Shown here: positions 10,662-21,781 of the stretch, one piece after another
How the letters are laid out: the number at the start of each line of letters is the position of its first letter
Numbering within the stretch: position 1 is the stretch's first letter
DNA from: Immersiella caudata
Taxonomy: Eukaryota > Ascomycota > Sordariomycetes > Sordariales > Lasiosphaeriaceae
DNA length: 64,000 bases
NCBI GenBank assembly: GCA_030512335.1
Contig: JAULSU010000003.1
Span: 310,001 to 374,000, forward strand
Reading direction: 5' to 3'
Notes under the pieces: generated by a model
Told to the model about the DNA's origin: nothing
Databases searched by the model: none
Seen by the model: the letters and a program-made list of their open reading frames with translations, nothing else
Translations under genes and position numbers: made by a program

Positions 10662-10840
10662 GTTTGCGCGCTGATACCAAAGTGGTGGTAAATGGTGGTG
10701 TTTGTTGAAAGGACGGGAAACATGGAGTGTGGCAACCCCGCAGCGGGAAGGCGACTTATAAGTATAATCCCGGGCCCTCCCTAACTCTCTTTCTCACAGG
10801 AACGCAGTGAACTGATCCGCAACGGTAGAAAAACTCCAAA
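10662..10840. promoter_or_regulatory. Divergent promoter, alcohol dehydrogenase / second lactonase-like gene
   Basis: Only 179 bp separate the two opposed ATGs. A TATA-like tract (ACTTATAAGTATAAT, 10749-10763) lies on the lactonase side. Inferred shared regulation. Confidence 0.4.
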
Positions 10841-11824
10841 ATGTCCGTCTACGTCACCGTCTCCGCCCTCGACGCCGGCCACCTCACCCTCCCAGAGCGA
10901 CTCTTCGTCACCGACGCCGACCCCGAGCGCAACACCACCGTCCCCTCCCTCTCCTTCCTCATACAACACCCCTCCCCACCTCCCGGCCGCCCATCAGCAA
11001 CCCAAACCAACATCGTCTTCGACCTCGGCATCAAACGCGATCTAACTGGCTACACGCCCGCCCAGCAAGCGCACATCGCCCAGCGCCAACCCATCATTAC
11101 GTCTCCCGACTGCGCCGACAGCCTCCGCCGTGGCGGTCTCGATCCCGCTCACGACATCGACCTCACCCTGCTCAGCCACATCCACTGGGATCACATCGGC
11201 ACCCCCTCCGATTTCCCCGCCTCTACCTTCCTCGTCGGCTCCGGGACCCTCTCCATGCTGCACCACGGCGCCGGCCCTCTCTACCCCGCCGAGCTGTTCA
11301 ACCCCTCCGAACTCCCCCCTTCGCGCACCATCGAACTCCCCCCGTCCCTCACCTCCATCCCGCACACCCCCTCTCACACTCCAACCCCTCTAGACACCAA
11401 AGCTAAACTCCCCCCTTTTCGCTCCACGTGGGAATGGACACCCCTCCCCGGCTCAACCACACTAAACGCAATCGACATCTTCGCCGACGCAAGTCTTTAC
11501 CTAATCGACAGCCCCGGTCATCTTCCAGGCCACATCAACCTCGTTGCGCGCACTGCGGAAAAGAAATACGTCTACTTGGGAGGCGACTGCTGCCACGACG
11601 CGAGGATCTGGACTGGAGACAAGGGAATCGCGTTGTACTCGGACGGGAAGGGTGGGCTGAGGAGCGTGCATGTGGATACCGAGGCGGCGAGGGGGACGTT
11701 GGAGGGGATGCGGGCGTGGGTGGAAGGACGGGAGAGGGAGGGGTGGGAGGTGGAGATGGTGTTGGCGCATGATGCGGGGTGGAGGGAGGGGAACGGGGGG
11801 CGGTTTTGGCCGGGGTGTTTGTGA
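10841..11824 (+). CDS. Metallo-beta-lactamase-fold hydrolase (lactonase-like), copy 2
   Basis: Single exon, 327 residues, ATG at 10841 (CTCCAAAATGTC). All zinc ligands are present: HIHWDH, His in SPGHLPGHINL, Asp in GGDCCHD, His in VLAHDAGW. It is collinear with copy 1 and shares the N-terminal SALDAGHLTLPE / HALSGGHFSLPE pattern. It differs by a Pro/Thr-rich insert about residues 170-200. Cytosolic, no signal peptide. The duplicate pair suggests two related ring substrates or successive steps. Confidence 0.87.
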   Translation: MSVYVTVSALDAGHLTLPERLFVTDADPERNTTVPSLSFLIQHPSPPPGRPSATQTNIVFDLGIKRDLTGYTPAQQAHIAQRQPIITSPDCADSLRRGGLDPAHDIDLTLLSHIHWDHIGTPSDFPASTFLVGSGTLSMLHHGAGPLYPAELFNPSELPPSRTIELPPSLTSIPHTPSHTPTPLDTKAKLPPFRSTWEWTPLPGSTTLNAIDIFADASLYLIDSPGHLPGHINLVARTAEKKYVYLGGDCCHDARIWTGDKGIALYSDGKGGLRSVHVDTEAARGTLEGMRAWVEGREREGWEVEMVLAHDAGWREGNGGRFWPGCL

Positions 11825-11887
11825 GAGAGAGAGAGTGTGTGTGTGTGCGTGTGAGTGAGTGAGTGAGAGAGTGAGAGAGTGAGAGAG
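11825..11887 (+). repeat. (GA)n/(GT)n/(GAGT)n microsatellite
   Basis: Begins directly after the stop codon of lactonase copy 2 and runs about 60 bp as GA, GT and GAGT units. It lies in the likely 3' UTR. The rest of 11888-12202 shows no gene. Confidence 0.85.
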
Positions 11888-12202
11888 GCCTGGTGTCTGA
11901 CTCCAACTTTGGACGGGTTGAGTTCGACAGAGGATACCCCGCAGTCTAGGGGGGGGGTTGGCACGTTGAGCATTCCCGCATTTGCCGGGTGGTGCGGGAG
12001 GTATGGTGGGGTGGGGGTTGGTGGTACGGGAGCAAGATTTGGGCAGCGACGACGGTTCTGGAGCACCGCTTTGTGGCGATGGCAAAAAGACGTCCATGTG
12101 TTGAGAATTTGGGTTGCCACGCCGTGAACCTAGGTACTGTCACCTTGGACTTGAAACTGTGACTAGGTAGGTATACTGTGTTTTACCGAGGTGTGTTGAG
12201 AA

Positions 12203-13283
12203 ATGCATTCGTCTGCCGATACCGTTGCCTTTATTGGTGAGTTTTTGTTGTCCCAAACATTTTGGCTCTCAAAAAGGGGTATTGGCTGACGATGATGTAG
12301 GGCTGGGGGTGATGGGCTACCCCATGGCCAAGAACCTTCGCGCCGGGCTATCTCCCGACAAGCTCCTTCTCATCTGCGACGTAAACAGCGACGCGCTCGA
12401 GCGCTTCAAGACCAACGCCCAAACCGCCGGCCACGGCCCCGTCGAGGTGGTGTCCAACGGCTTCGAAGCGGCAGAGAAAGCAGACACAATCATCACCATG
12501 CTTCCCGACTCGGCCGCCGTCAAGGCCGTGTACCTCGACCCCCAAACCGGAATCCTCGCCGGCGCCGTATCCGCAGCAAACAAAAAAGCCGGCGTCTCCC
12601 CACCAGATCCCAAGTTGATCATGGAGTGCGGCACCATCGAAGCCGACACCGTCTCCGCCGTCGCCAGCGCCGCCCAAGAAATCAGCGAGTCTCAACTCGC
12701 AGGCACCCTGACCTTTGCGGACGCCCCCGTATCGGGCGGTCCCATGGGTGCCGAGGACGCGACCCTCACCTTCATGGTCGGCACGTCGTCGCCGTCCATT
12801 GTCTTCCCCCTCGTCCGATCCCTCCTCTCGCACATGGGCAACCCCGAGGGCATCTTCCTCTGCGGACCCGTCGGCGCGGGGACCGCCTTCAAAATCATCA
12901 ACAACTACCTCAGCGCCATCACCTCGCTCGCAGCCTCCGAGGCGCTCAACATGGGCGTCAAGGCCGGGCTGGATCCGAAGTTGTTGACCGACGTCATCAA
13001 CGCCAGCGGAGGGCAGTGTTGGGTGACAAGCAAGAGCAATCCCGTGCCGGGCGTGCAGGCGGGCGTGCCGAGCAGCCGGGGGTATCAAGGGGGCTTCCGG
13101 ATCGAGCTGTGCGCAAAGGTGCTGCGCATGGGCAGTCGCCTGGCCGAGAGCGTCGGGGCGAGGACGGTGCTGGACGGGCCGACGCTGCGCGCGTTCGAGG
13201 AGGCCATGGGGGATGAGCGGTACGAGGGAAAGGATGCGAGAGTTGTGTACAAGTGGTTGAGTGACAGCGGGAAACCATGTTGA
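12203..13283 (+). CDS. 3-hydroxyisobutyrate-dehydrogenase-like enzyme, unfused copy
   Basis: Exon 1 12203-12236 and exon 2 12301-13283, with a 64-nt GTGAGT...TAG intron that splits the Rossmann glycine: the join reads AFIG-LGVMGYPMAKNL. 338 residues. Substrate loop DAPVSGGPMG and catalytic Lys in TAFKIINNYLSA are present. The C-terminal SSRGYQGGF motif is shared with the fusion enzyme at 4903-6426. The Asp that usually follows the Lys of the LMxKD motif is Val here (ELCAKVLRMG). Has no cupin, so it contrasts with the fused copy at the other end of the cluster. Substrate may be another beta-hydroxyacid. Confidence 0.88.
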
Positions 13284-13385
13284 CCATGAACCCCCACTTT
13301 TCCTTCTTCTTCTTTTTGTGTGTGAGAAAATCTAATTACAGCGGGACCCCGCAACGGTCAATTTACCACGTTGCGTTTATTTTTA

Positions 13386-13406
13386 TTTATGGCTTGCAGC
13401 CATAAA
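13386..13406. repeat. Perfect short hairpin
   Basis: Nine-base arms TTTATGGCT and AGCCATAAA separated by TGC, about 100 bp past the dehydrogenase stop codon. It may be a 3'-end signal or chance. The rest of 13284-13740 has no gene I can support. Confidence 0.5.
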
Positions 13407-13739
13407 CTCAAAATCCAAATCCAAAATCCAAAGCCGTGCATTTTGAGCTGGCCTGATAGCGAACAAATAGATGACCGGTAGCGCCTGCCGATTACGCCTG
13501 CTCGGTGCTTGCAAGTTTTGATTTGCCATGTGGGGTTCAAAGACTGCGTTGATGCCTTGGCTGCCTCACGACGCCACGGCGCAGTCAGATCTGTAGCCGT
13601 CTTCCGTCTTCACCTCACCTCCAGCGTGCCTCTTCCTTTACGCCTCTCCCTTCCCGTTGTTCAATCGAACATATCTCGATCCTCTCTCACATCCCCACAG
13701 GGAAACAACGAGAGGATTGACAAAACCGTCCAGGATACC

Positions 13740-14399
13740 ATTCAAATCTGCCCTATCCTCCTCGCTGCCCACCGCGAGCTGCGCACAGCTACATCTCCGC
13801 GGACGCTATGGGCCGGCTCGCTCTGTATCAACCAACTGGATTTTGGTCTCTCTCATGGGCGACAACACTCGCGCCAAACGCGTCATTGCCTGGCTCGGGA
13901 GGGGTCATCCGATAGCAATACCGCGATGGCGTGTGCTAGACAAATTGGGTCTGATGGTCAAGATCAACTATAGGACGTTCAAGTATCTACCCCAAGAAGA
14001 GGCCGATCTCCGTTCTTCCTGAAGGAGCTGTCTTTCCAGAGCTGGCGCTGGGAGCGAGCACACATATCAGGTCGTTGGTCACCTGGCTACATGAGTGTCG
14101 AGGGTTTGTTGGGCCCAGTCCCCATAGGGTGGGAGCTGAGTCGTCCGTTAGGGGTAGTCATTCCTCTGTTTACGTCCACGGATGGCGGATCAGGCTATGC
14201 GGAGCCTCGCCAGACCCGGCTCAACACTCGACTACAACTACCCGAAGGTTGGAGCGCAAGTGAGATGGGCGAGGAGGGATATGTTCACTGGTACCGCACC
14301 GGCCAAGAAGAAAGCTCCACTTCCCCCGAACATCCAGGGGGGAGCTTGGAGGCTCTGAGAGCTCGGGGCGTTCCAATCGAGGAGATGATCCTCGTATAG
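13740..14399 (+). pseudogene. Relic of a HET-domain (heterokaryon incompatibility) gene
   Basis: Fragments of the HET core occur in order but in different frames. LWAGSLCINQ sits near 13807-13840 in one frame and SLMGDNTRAKRVIAWLG near 13850-13900 in another; intact HET proteins have these blocks in one frame about 10-20 residues apart. A third piece, SFQSWRWERAHISGRWSPGY, continues near 14031-14090 into a frame open to 14399. Shifts and missing segments make it a dead copy. HET proteins trigger cell death on non-self fusion. It interrupts the metabolic cluster between the dehydrogenase and the transporter. Confidence 0.6.
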
Positions 14400-15499
14400 A
14401 AGGAAGGAGCTCCTTGACGCCACAATTCTCGGCACCTCAACACGTGGACGTCCCGGGAAGTCTGGAAAGTAGTGCCGCACACAGTGTGCAGCCATCCACC
14501 AACTGTCCAAGGCGCACAAAGCCAACAACCTGATATGCTTGGCAGTCAGCAGGGCCAAACGGTCTTTTCGTCCAGGGCAGCGGGCCGCCTCTACCTCGTA
14601 CTCACTGCCGACTGCAGGTCAGCTTCAGCCTCCTCTTTTCAGCGGCGTGTGACATCGCCGTTGAGAAGCGAGCCAGATGCGTCAAGTCACCAGAGATACG
14701 CAAGGGATGGGGGGCAAACTGTGGGTGCGGGACCCAGATGCAGCCTCTGCCCGGCTTTCTGCACAGGGACCAGTGCGTCTCAGCTTTTATCTCCGCACAC
14801 GTCTTATCTACATCGCTGAAGAGACGGCAACCAGAGACAAGATGCCCGCGATGTTCTCCCCACCCGACATCAAACGCTCAATGCCAACACTTTCCCCCAT
14901 ACATCCCGAATCTATTGGCGTTTTGATCCAACAGTGCCCAACAACTGTCCCGCGGTCGAGACGGCCGCTTGTTAGAGACGATTGACTGTTGGAAGCGTTC
15001 CCCGCCCTTCTCTTCACATCCCAATGCGGTCATCGGCATTCAGTGGCATGTTTACCTCGGCTTGGCACCAATAGGACCGCTTCCGCCCCGCAGTTTGTCA
15101 AGGCAAGGCATCGGTTTTGGTTCATCCCGGGCGCTGCTCTGCGCGTCCCTTTGTTCTCGACCGTGTGGCAAGGAGCCGCCAATATTGAGCAGAGTCTAGC
15201 GGCCCTGTCCATAAGACATGCCCTCCGCATGACCACCGGCATCCCAGAACCACACAGGGCTTTGCCTTGCTGCAGGTGCAATTCTATCACGCATGTCAAG
15301 CGGGGATCGGCCGCCACCAGAAGCGGTTACACACACCAGCAACTTCGGAACCGGGGGCTTATCAGCGGATGCAGCTACCGAGTCGCCTGACATTGTTTGG
15401 GCATGTCCTCCTTGCTACAAAAGGCAAAGCTCACATTCACCTTTTCTCGCCCGCTCGCGCTTTGGTTCCAAGCGCCGATCGCTGCCAGAACTCACCAAG
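14400..15499. other. Intergenic, no gene seen
   Basis: Upstream region of the transporter gene. Short frames on both strands have no recognisable motif. It may hold further decayed HET-gene sequence, but I cannot show it. Confidence 0.45.
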
Positions 15500-17304
15500 A
15501 TGTCGTCAGATGAGAAGGAAGGCATCAAGCACGAACAGCCCGGGGTCGTCGACGTGACTCCTGTTCCGTCTCTCACCGGCAGCGCGCCTACCGATGTGGA
15601 TGACGCATGGAAGTACCTCAACGCCCACCGCGACGCAACGAGCGACGTCCCTGATGAGGGCACCGCCGACATCAAGCACATCCGTCGCAAGGTCGACTAC
15701 CGCATCGTCCCACTGATCTTCTTTCTCTACGTTCTGCAGTTCACCGATAAGCTGGTTCTCAACGTACGTTGCTTCACCTCCAGAAGCACCAACAAGGAGT
15801 TGGGGGTGGCGAACTGATCAAACGCACAGTATGCCGGTGTCATGACCATCCGCGAGGACCTCAAGCTCACAGGAAACGACTTTTCTAACCTCGTCACCTC
15901 CACATACGTTGCTGTTGTGGTCTGGGAGATTCCAACCAGTGCGACCCCCGGCCTTGTCTCTTTTTGTTTCGAGAACAATGCTAACCGCGCGCACCAGTCT
16001 ACTTCCTCCAAAAGTTCCCCGTTGCCAAATACCTCGCCGTCAATGCCGTCCTCTGGGGCATTGCCACCGCCTGTGGCGCCGCAGCAACCAACTTCCAGAC
16101 CATGCTCGTGTGCCGCATCTTCCTCGGCATCTTCGAGGCTACCGTCAACCCGTCCATCATGCTCATCGCCGGAAGGTGGTACACCAAGCCGGAGCAGGCT
16201 CCTCGCCTGTCCTTCTGGCTGTTTGGTCTCTCTGTCGGCCAGGTCTTTGGCGGTGCCGTCTCGTACGGCTTTCAGAGCCTGCCTCCTGGGACCGCGATTG
16301 CGGGTTGGAGGATCATGTTCATCCTGATGGGTTGCCTTACCATCATCGTTGGAATGCTGACGTTCTGGATCATGCCGGATAACCCGATGGAGCCGAAGTG
16401 GTTGACTCCGAAGGAGAAGGTGGCGATTCTAAAGCACATCAGCGTGAATCAAACGGGAGTGGAGAACAAGAAGATCAGGATGGCCGAGGTTTGGGAGGCG
16501 TTGAGGGATCCCCAGGTCTGGATCATCTGGCTTATCATTTTTCTTGTGAGTGATCATCCTCCCCCCCCCCCTTCGGACTGGGTCGGGCATCAGGGGCTCA
16601 TGTTTTTCAGCTGGCCACCAACGCTGGCGTCACCGTTGGCTACTCGGCGACGCTGATCAAGAACTGGGGGTACACCTCCAAGCAAGCCACCCTGCTCAAC
16701 ATGCCTGGCGCCGCCTTCTCCGCCATCTCCATCCTGGGACCCGGATGGGCCATCCGCCATGGCATCGGCCACCGATGGGCCTGGGTCTGCGCAACGCTCG
16801 CCCCAGCGTACGTTCCCTCGCATTACCCTAGCTGAATCCCCGCAAGCTAACAACCCACCTCCCATCAGAACAATGGGCGCAGCCCTCATGTCCTTCCTCC
16901 CCAACAGCAACCGCGCCGGCCTCCTCGCCGGCATCTTCCTCATCAACTTCTTCTCCGGCTCCATGACCGTCTTTTGGAACTGGACCCCCGCCAACGTCGC
17001 CGGCGCCACCAAGCGCGCCTTCGTCACCGCCATGCTCGCCGCCCTCTCCGCCACCGGCAGCGCCATCGGTCCTCAGGCCTTCCAGGCCAAGGACGCACCC
17101 GAGTATCGCCCCGCGAAAATCATGGCCATGTCGGTCATGGCGGTTAGTTTTTGTCTGGCGATCGTTTTGTTCTTGTACTACGTGTGGCAGAATAAGGGTC
17201 GCAGAAAGGTGGGAGAGAAGGAGACGAGGGATGCGTTTATGAGCCCCGAGGTGTGGGTGCGGATGACGGATAGGGAGAATAAAGCGTTTAGGTATGTGTA
17301 TTGA
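15500..17304 (+). CDS. MFS transporter, anion:cation symporter (allantoate permease, Dal5) family
   Basis: Five exons: 15500-15763, 15830-15938, 15998-16545, 16611-16807, 16869-17304; all introns GT-AG and the frame is kept throughout. 517 residues, usual for ACS-family permeases. Landmarks: polar N-terminus, RRKVDYRIVPLIFFLYVLQF opening helix 1, NYAGVMTIREDL, CRIFLGIFEATVNPSIMLIA, GRWYTKPEQAPR, central loop WLTPKEK, and NWTPANVAGATKRAF late in the protein. Such permeases import organic anions such as allantoate, nicotinate, pantothenate or aromatic acids across the plasma membrane by proton symport. Its place at the end of the cluster suggests it brings in the cluster's substrate. The third intron contains a C-run. 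Confidence 0.9.
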
Positions 17305-17969
17305 GGTGGATGTGGGGAGGGACGGAAGGTGAAAAGGAAAGGGTGGATGGGTGAGGAGAGGGGGGGGGGGGCTCAGATCGGTGTTGGATTTGCCCTGCTA
17401 GATGGAAGGTTGAATTTCAAGTGCTTGGATGTCAAGTGGGAAAGGTTTGGGTTCTGGACTTGTTCAAGCTTGTTCAAGGGGCACATATGGCTTTGATTCT
17501 TTGGGAGAGGTGTGATTTCCTTGGATCTGGTGATTCCTGGTTGTCAATATGGCTGTCATTATGACTGGAAATGAAGATAAATAGTAATGGGATGTTGTGG
17601 TTTTGGATACCAAGCCTCAAAATGTACTCCCAGGGCGTGCCTTCCATTGCCTTCGACTTCGGCTTCGGCTGACTGCAGATGAGGCACAGACCTGCAAGCC
17701 CGACCTGGACTGGAGGCCAGCATCGATATTGACACGGATAGGTGCAGGTGAGAAGACTGCTGCGTTACCTCTCAAATCGCGGCCTGCAGCAGTGTTGTCA
17801 CACAGCCGAGGCCTCTGTCCCTTAGCTCAGCTGATGCCATGGATGCCATGGATGCCTTGGGAAGAGGACATGGTCGGGTTCCCTCACGTCTCGGCCCTGC
17901 GGCTCACCCTCAAGGCCACTCCCATCGAAGTCGATCCTGCGGCTGTCAGGATGTCATTTTCTTTAGGGT
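17305..17969. other. Intergenic, no gene seen
   Basis: 3' flank of the transporter gene with a G-run near 17362-17370 and AT-rich sequence. I see no coding signal. Confidence 0.5.
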
Positions 17970-19320
17970 GGAATGACGCAACCACCGCCTCCGAAAATCC
18001 CAATGCCGTCTCGACTTGGTCACTGCCTTATGGAGTTCCTCGACGCCCCTTGGGCCATGGACCGGATCCATTTCTTCCAAGACGCCCGCGGCCGACTCGA
18101 GAAGGAACAAGCGTACATGGCGCTCACCTCAGCCCCTTCTGGCGTGGACGGGAAACGAGGGTCTGGACAAGACAAACCCCCTTAGTTTCAACGGTTTGCG
18201 GAGATTCTCATACAAATTTACAACAGTGGAAGGAACGTTTCTCGCTCAGTAGAGCCACCCTGCGGGTCACCCATGAATGATATCTGGGAATACCTCGACA
18301 CACTCCTGGATGACTCCTGGATGATCTTGAGAATGCCGACGACGAGAACGACCCTACATCAAAGCGATCAGGGGTTGCCTGAACGTCCAGTCCAGTATAC
18401 GTAAAGGAACACTTCAAATTGAAGGCCCTTTCACGCTGGACCGGAAAATCACATTCAATCGCGTTCGAGAGGCTATCCGTGACAACGTCGTTGCAAACCT
18501 GGAAAAGTCACTCGAAGAAGCCACCGCGAGAAAGATTTCTGGCTAGACACAGCCACCAGGGCCATTCCCAGGCTCTCCTACCAAAGGGACTTCCCGCGTG
18601 CGTGAACCTGGCAGAGCCATTGGCGTGAGTACCCCTCAAGTCAATATTTCCCTATACCAAGGTACTAACACCAGTTCAAGTCGCGGGTTAACAGCCACAA
18701 TGCAGGACATCCACCAAAACCCAAACCCCTCAGCACCGGAGGGCTTTCACAGTCTAGATTATCGGAACTGACGCTATCATCCGCGCCGGGGTCAAGGAGG
18801 TCTTCGCCCTTGGGATCAAGATCCGCAAGCCTTTTCGACGACAACACAACATCCAAGTTCGACAGCAAGTTGTACGCTGCTCCTCTATCCCAAGGACCAG
18901 CAGAGATGTCGAAACTTGGCAACACCTGAGCAATACTAACTGTATGGCAGGTGCGAGCACGCGGACGCGTCCTGTCCCGCCAAAAAACCAGTCCAACTTC
19001 ACATCTCTTGGCGAAGCTGTCGAATCAGTCTGGCCGACCTCCATGTGTGCCAGCCCCTGGACAAAGAGGAGATCAGGCAACTCATTTGTAGTTCCCATCG
19101 CGGTTGGAATTGCTGCTTTCCTCCTCCTCTATGTCAAGAATAAGCTCTCACTAGAGGCAGCCAAAAAGTCAAAGCAATTCGATAGGATGGAAAAATTATT
19201 GCACGAGGTATCCATTGAGAAGGAAGGCCACATGTTTCTCACAGTTCAGGCATTCTTTGACCAAACAGAGGATTACCGTAAGATCAGTATACGGGGCGTA
19301 CTGCAGGGTGGTGGGCGTTG
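17970..19320 (+). pseudogene. Decayed coding region, family not recognised
   Basis: Protein-like stretches follow each other on the plus strand in changing frames: MEFLDAPWAMDRIHFFQDAR near 18031-18090, then TLDRKITFNRVREAIRDNVV near 18434-18493, then SQSRLSELTLSSAPGSRRSS near 18749-18808. The last runs into SLFDDNTTSKFDSKLYAAPL and soon ends at a stop. Some breaks could be introns, but frame changes and stops are too many for one intact gene. The order suggests one former gene of several hundred residues with a Ser-rich middle. I cannot name the family. Confidence 0.35.
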
Positions 19321-19623
19321 ATGGTATCCGGTAAGCGTCAACTTAATGACATTTGAAGTGCAAAGACAGTACCAGCTCGGTATGCTTGGGTGCCTAACAT
19401 TTGTTGAGTAGGAAGGGTTCATGTTGAGAGTTTGAAACCCAAGACATGGCTCCAAGAGGAGGAAGGGGACTGTAGGCGAAGGAAGACAAGCAAACAAGAC
19501 CCCAACTCTTCCCATCGCTTCTTCACCAGACCTCCTGGATCGCAGACACAAAAGCCGAAAGCGGAGTTCCAGGTTCCACAATCCTGCCCCTATGACCGTC
19601 TCATCGGAACGGCGCGGCTGAAC

Positions 19624-20006
19624 TTATTGCGGTGGGTCTTGGTGCTTTGACATGTCGACGACGTTGCTCGCGGTGGTGTTCTCGTAGGCCTGGAAGAGGC
19701 CACCCACGTCGATGAAGAAGCAGAGGCCTTTGAACTTCGAGGCGTCTGACTACTTGGTCGGCTCCATGATGCGGATGGTGCCTTACGACGGGACTTCGAA
19801 CGGCTTGATGGCCATGATTTCGTCTTCGTCTGCGTCGAAGTGCTTGTGGATGAGCTTGACGGCAACACCCTCGGAGGGACATTATGCTTGGCGATGATGC
19901 CTCGGAGGTCGCTGAGGTCTTTGGGGTCGTTCTCATAGACCTCTTGGAGGTATGGGAGGCTGTTGTATGCGGCTGGGGAGACAAAGGTGTCCTCGAGGAG
20001 AGACAT
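19624..20006 (-). pseudogene. Broken gene of unknown family
   Basis: Starts cleanly with MSLLEDTFVSPAAYNSLPYL (ATG at 20006) and runs to AKHNVP. There the frame shifts by one, and the continuation in the new frame is protein-like (VAVKLIHKHFDADEDEIMAI, then FKGLCFFIDVGGLFQAYENT) to a TAA at 19624. It contains two in-frame stops, TAA after FEVPS and TAG after EPTK. One shift plus two stops in ~125 codons mark a pseudogene. Family unknown. Confidence 0.6.
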
Positions 20007-20634
20007 TGTAAGGCAGGAATGGTGCTGGCGGGGGTTCAATTGCGTGTTACTGACGGAACGACTGTTGGAAAATAAAGTCAAAGTGAAATTCCGAGTGGAT
20101 TGAAGTGGAACGAAGGCCTGTGCATTGTCTGTGACTTGAACAAGAACACGGTGCTTGCAACAATGCTGAATCTGGTAACAGTCTCGCTAAAAGACCTTTG
20201 ACAGCCTGATGCTATGGCGGTTGTTGATAGACACCGACAACCGGGTAATACATGGCGACTCATGAATGGTTGTTGCGCCACTTGCCACCGCTGCGGTTAC
20301 GAATTGCCGAGTTGGTCAAATCAGGCGTCTGAAGCTGAGACAGAGTCTGTAGACATCCCGCGTTCTACATATTTCAGGGCCGATATCAAACTATATGCGT
20401 CGCTTCAAGCAAGACCCTCATCAAGCAAAATTTGATATGCATGCATGGCTATCTCTCTTTGGAGTAGGTAGGCCACTATCACAACTGAACAGAGTCGAAC
20501 CAGACCTTCACATCCGTGACAACAAGAGACTTGACGAGAAAGCTGCCGTGGGGACTTGGCAACATCCATACGCACGGTTGGTTTATCCATCATGAGAGTA
20601 TTCAGATTACGAAATAAGATGTTTCTTCAAAACT
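20007..20634. other. Intergenic, no gene seen
   Basis: No coding signal, repeat or RNA gene recognised on either strand. Confidence 0.5.
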
Positions 20635-21276
20635 TCATCCGCCCTCTCGCTTCTCCTCGCTCAGAATGCCAAGCCCAACAACCTCTTCCCCGTCAACCCC
20701 CAATATTACGCTCCTCACCATACCCCCATCAACATCCACCTCCTCAAGCGCCACATCTTCCTCGTCTATCGTAACATCTATCCTCCCTTTCTTTCCCTTC
20801 CTACTGCCCCGCCCCACCCTTCCTACTGCCCCTCCCCCCACAACCCATCCTCATACATAGCCCCATTCGTATACTCCCTCTGTCCCTTGACCACACCCAT
20901 CCCAATTTCCACAGGCGCCCCTACTAGTTCGCCATCTACCGACGCTCCAACCTCCAACCCTCCCTTTTCCCCTCATCGCCTTCATCTTCACCCCCGTAGC
21001 AACCTTCATCCCAGTAATAGCAAACAACCCCTTTCCAAACACCGACCTCTCCAAGAACCTCATCGCTGCCGTTGACCCTTCAACCAACGCTTGCAAATCC
21101 CCAACGGTAGGATTACCCTCCACCGTCTCCAGCTCCCTAAGCCAGAAGTCCATCGACGACTAAGATGAATCTTCCACTGACGCATCAGCACCTACGCCGC
21201 CGGTGATGAAAGAAAGGAAGGAGGTGAATAGGCTATAACTTCCTGAGCGGTGGGAAGTGGTAGAGTAGGATAACAT
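20635..21276 (-). pseudogene. Degenerate reading frame of unknown family
   Basis: From an ATG at 21276 the frame reads MLSYSTTSHRSGSYSLFTSF, meets a TAG at 21162-21160, then continues in the same frame with FWLRELETVEGNPTVGDLQA and FGKGLFAITGMKVATGVKM. Shortly after, the protein-like frame shifts (GGLEVGASVDGELVGAPVEI), and near 20798-20836 a segment CCTTCCTACTGCCCC is tandemly duplicated. A last acidic stretch (RIDVTIDEEDVALEEVDVDG) ends at 20635. Stop, shift and duplication suggest decay; unusual introns cannot be excluded. Confidence 0.4.
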
Positions 21277-21781
21277 TGTTTTTGGTTGTTGTGATGGCGT
21301 TGATAGATAGAGGAAAATTGGGATTGAGGGGTGACGTTGCCGGGTTAAGAGGGGAGATGAGGAGGCTTCGAGGGTGAGCGGGCTGGTGGGTGGAGTGGGT
21401 GTGTCCCAGGTTGGGGGGAAGAAGCAGGTTTTTTTGAGGTTTAGGCCGCCCACGGCCGGACATATCACTGGACACTGGTGAACGCCTCACCAGACGTGCT
21501 GGGATGCATCACTGAATACGACAGGATACATCACCGGAGCATCCGAGAGGCACTCAGGTCAGTAATTATTCCCATATTCGCTGTCTCACTATGCCTAACC
21601 TTACAAACTAGCACCCCTGCAATAAACCAGATAAGGCTTTCCAGTCAATTCCAAACGCTGTGTGGCTTATGCCAATAGCCCGCTCGGAATATCACCAGAC
21701 CCCCACCCAAACGCCAGCCAATGCCTCCCGTCATTCCCGCTGCGGCCTCACGATTACCGGCCCAAGCCTTCTTCACACCCT
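21277..21781. other. Intergenic, no gene seen
   Basis: Short Pro/Ser-rich frames only; no motif. Confidence 0.5.

Noticed and set aside
12348..13088. 246-codon minus-strand frame
   Set aside because: Shadow of the GC-rich HIBADH-like coding sequence; Gly/Asp-rich without motif.
14091..14399. Stand-alone small gene
   Set aside because: The same frame continues upstream without a start into HET-like sequence, so I treat it as part of the relic.
4903..17304. Equivalence to the Fusarium benzoxazolinone-degrading (FDB) cluster
   Set aside because: Only the metallo-beta-lactamase fold is shared; the amidase, N-malonyltransferase and other FDB genes are missing.
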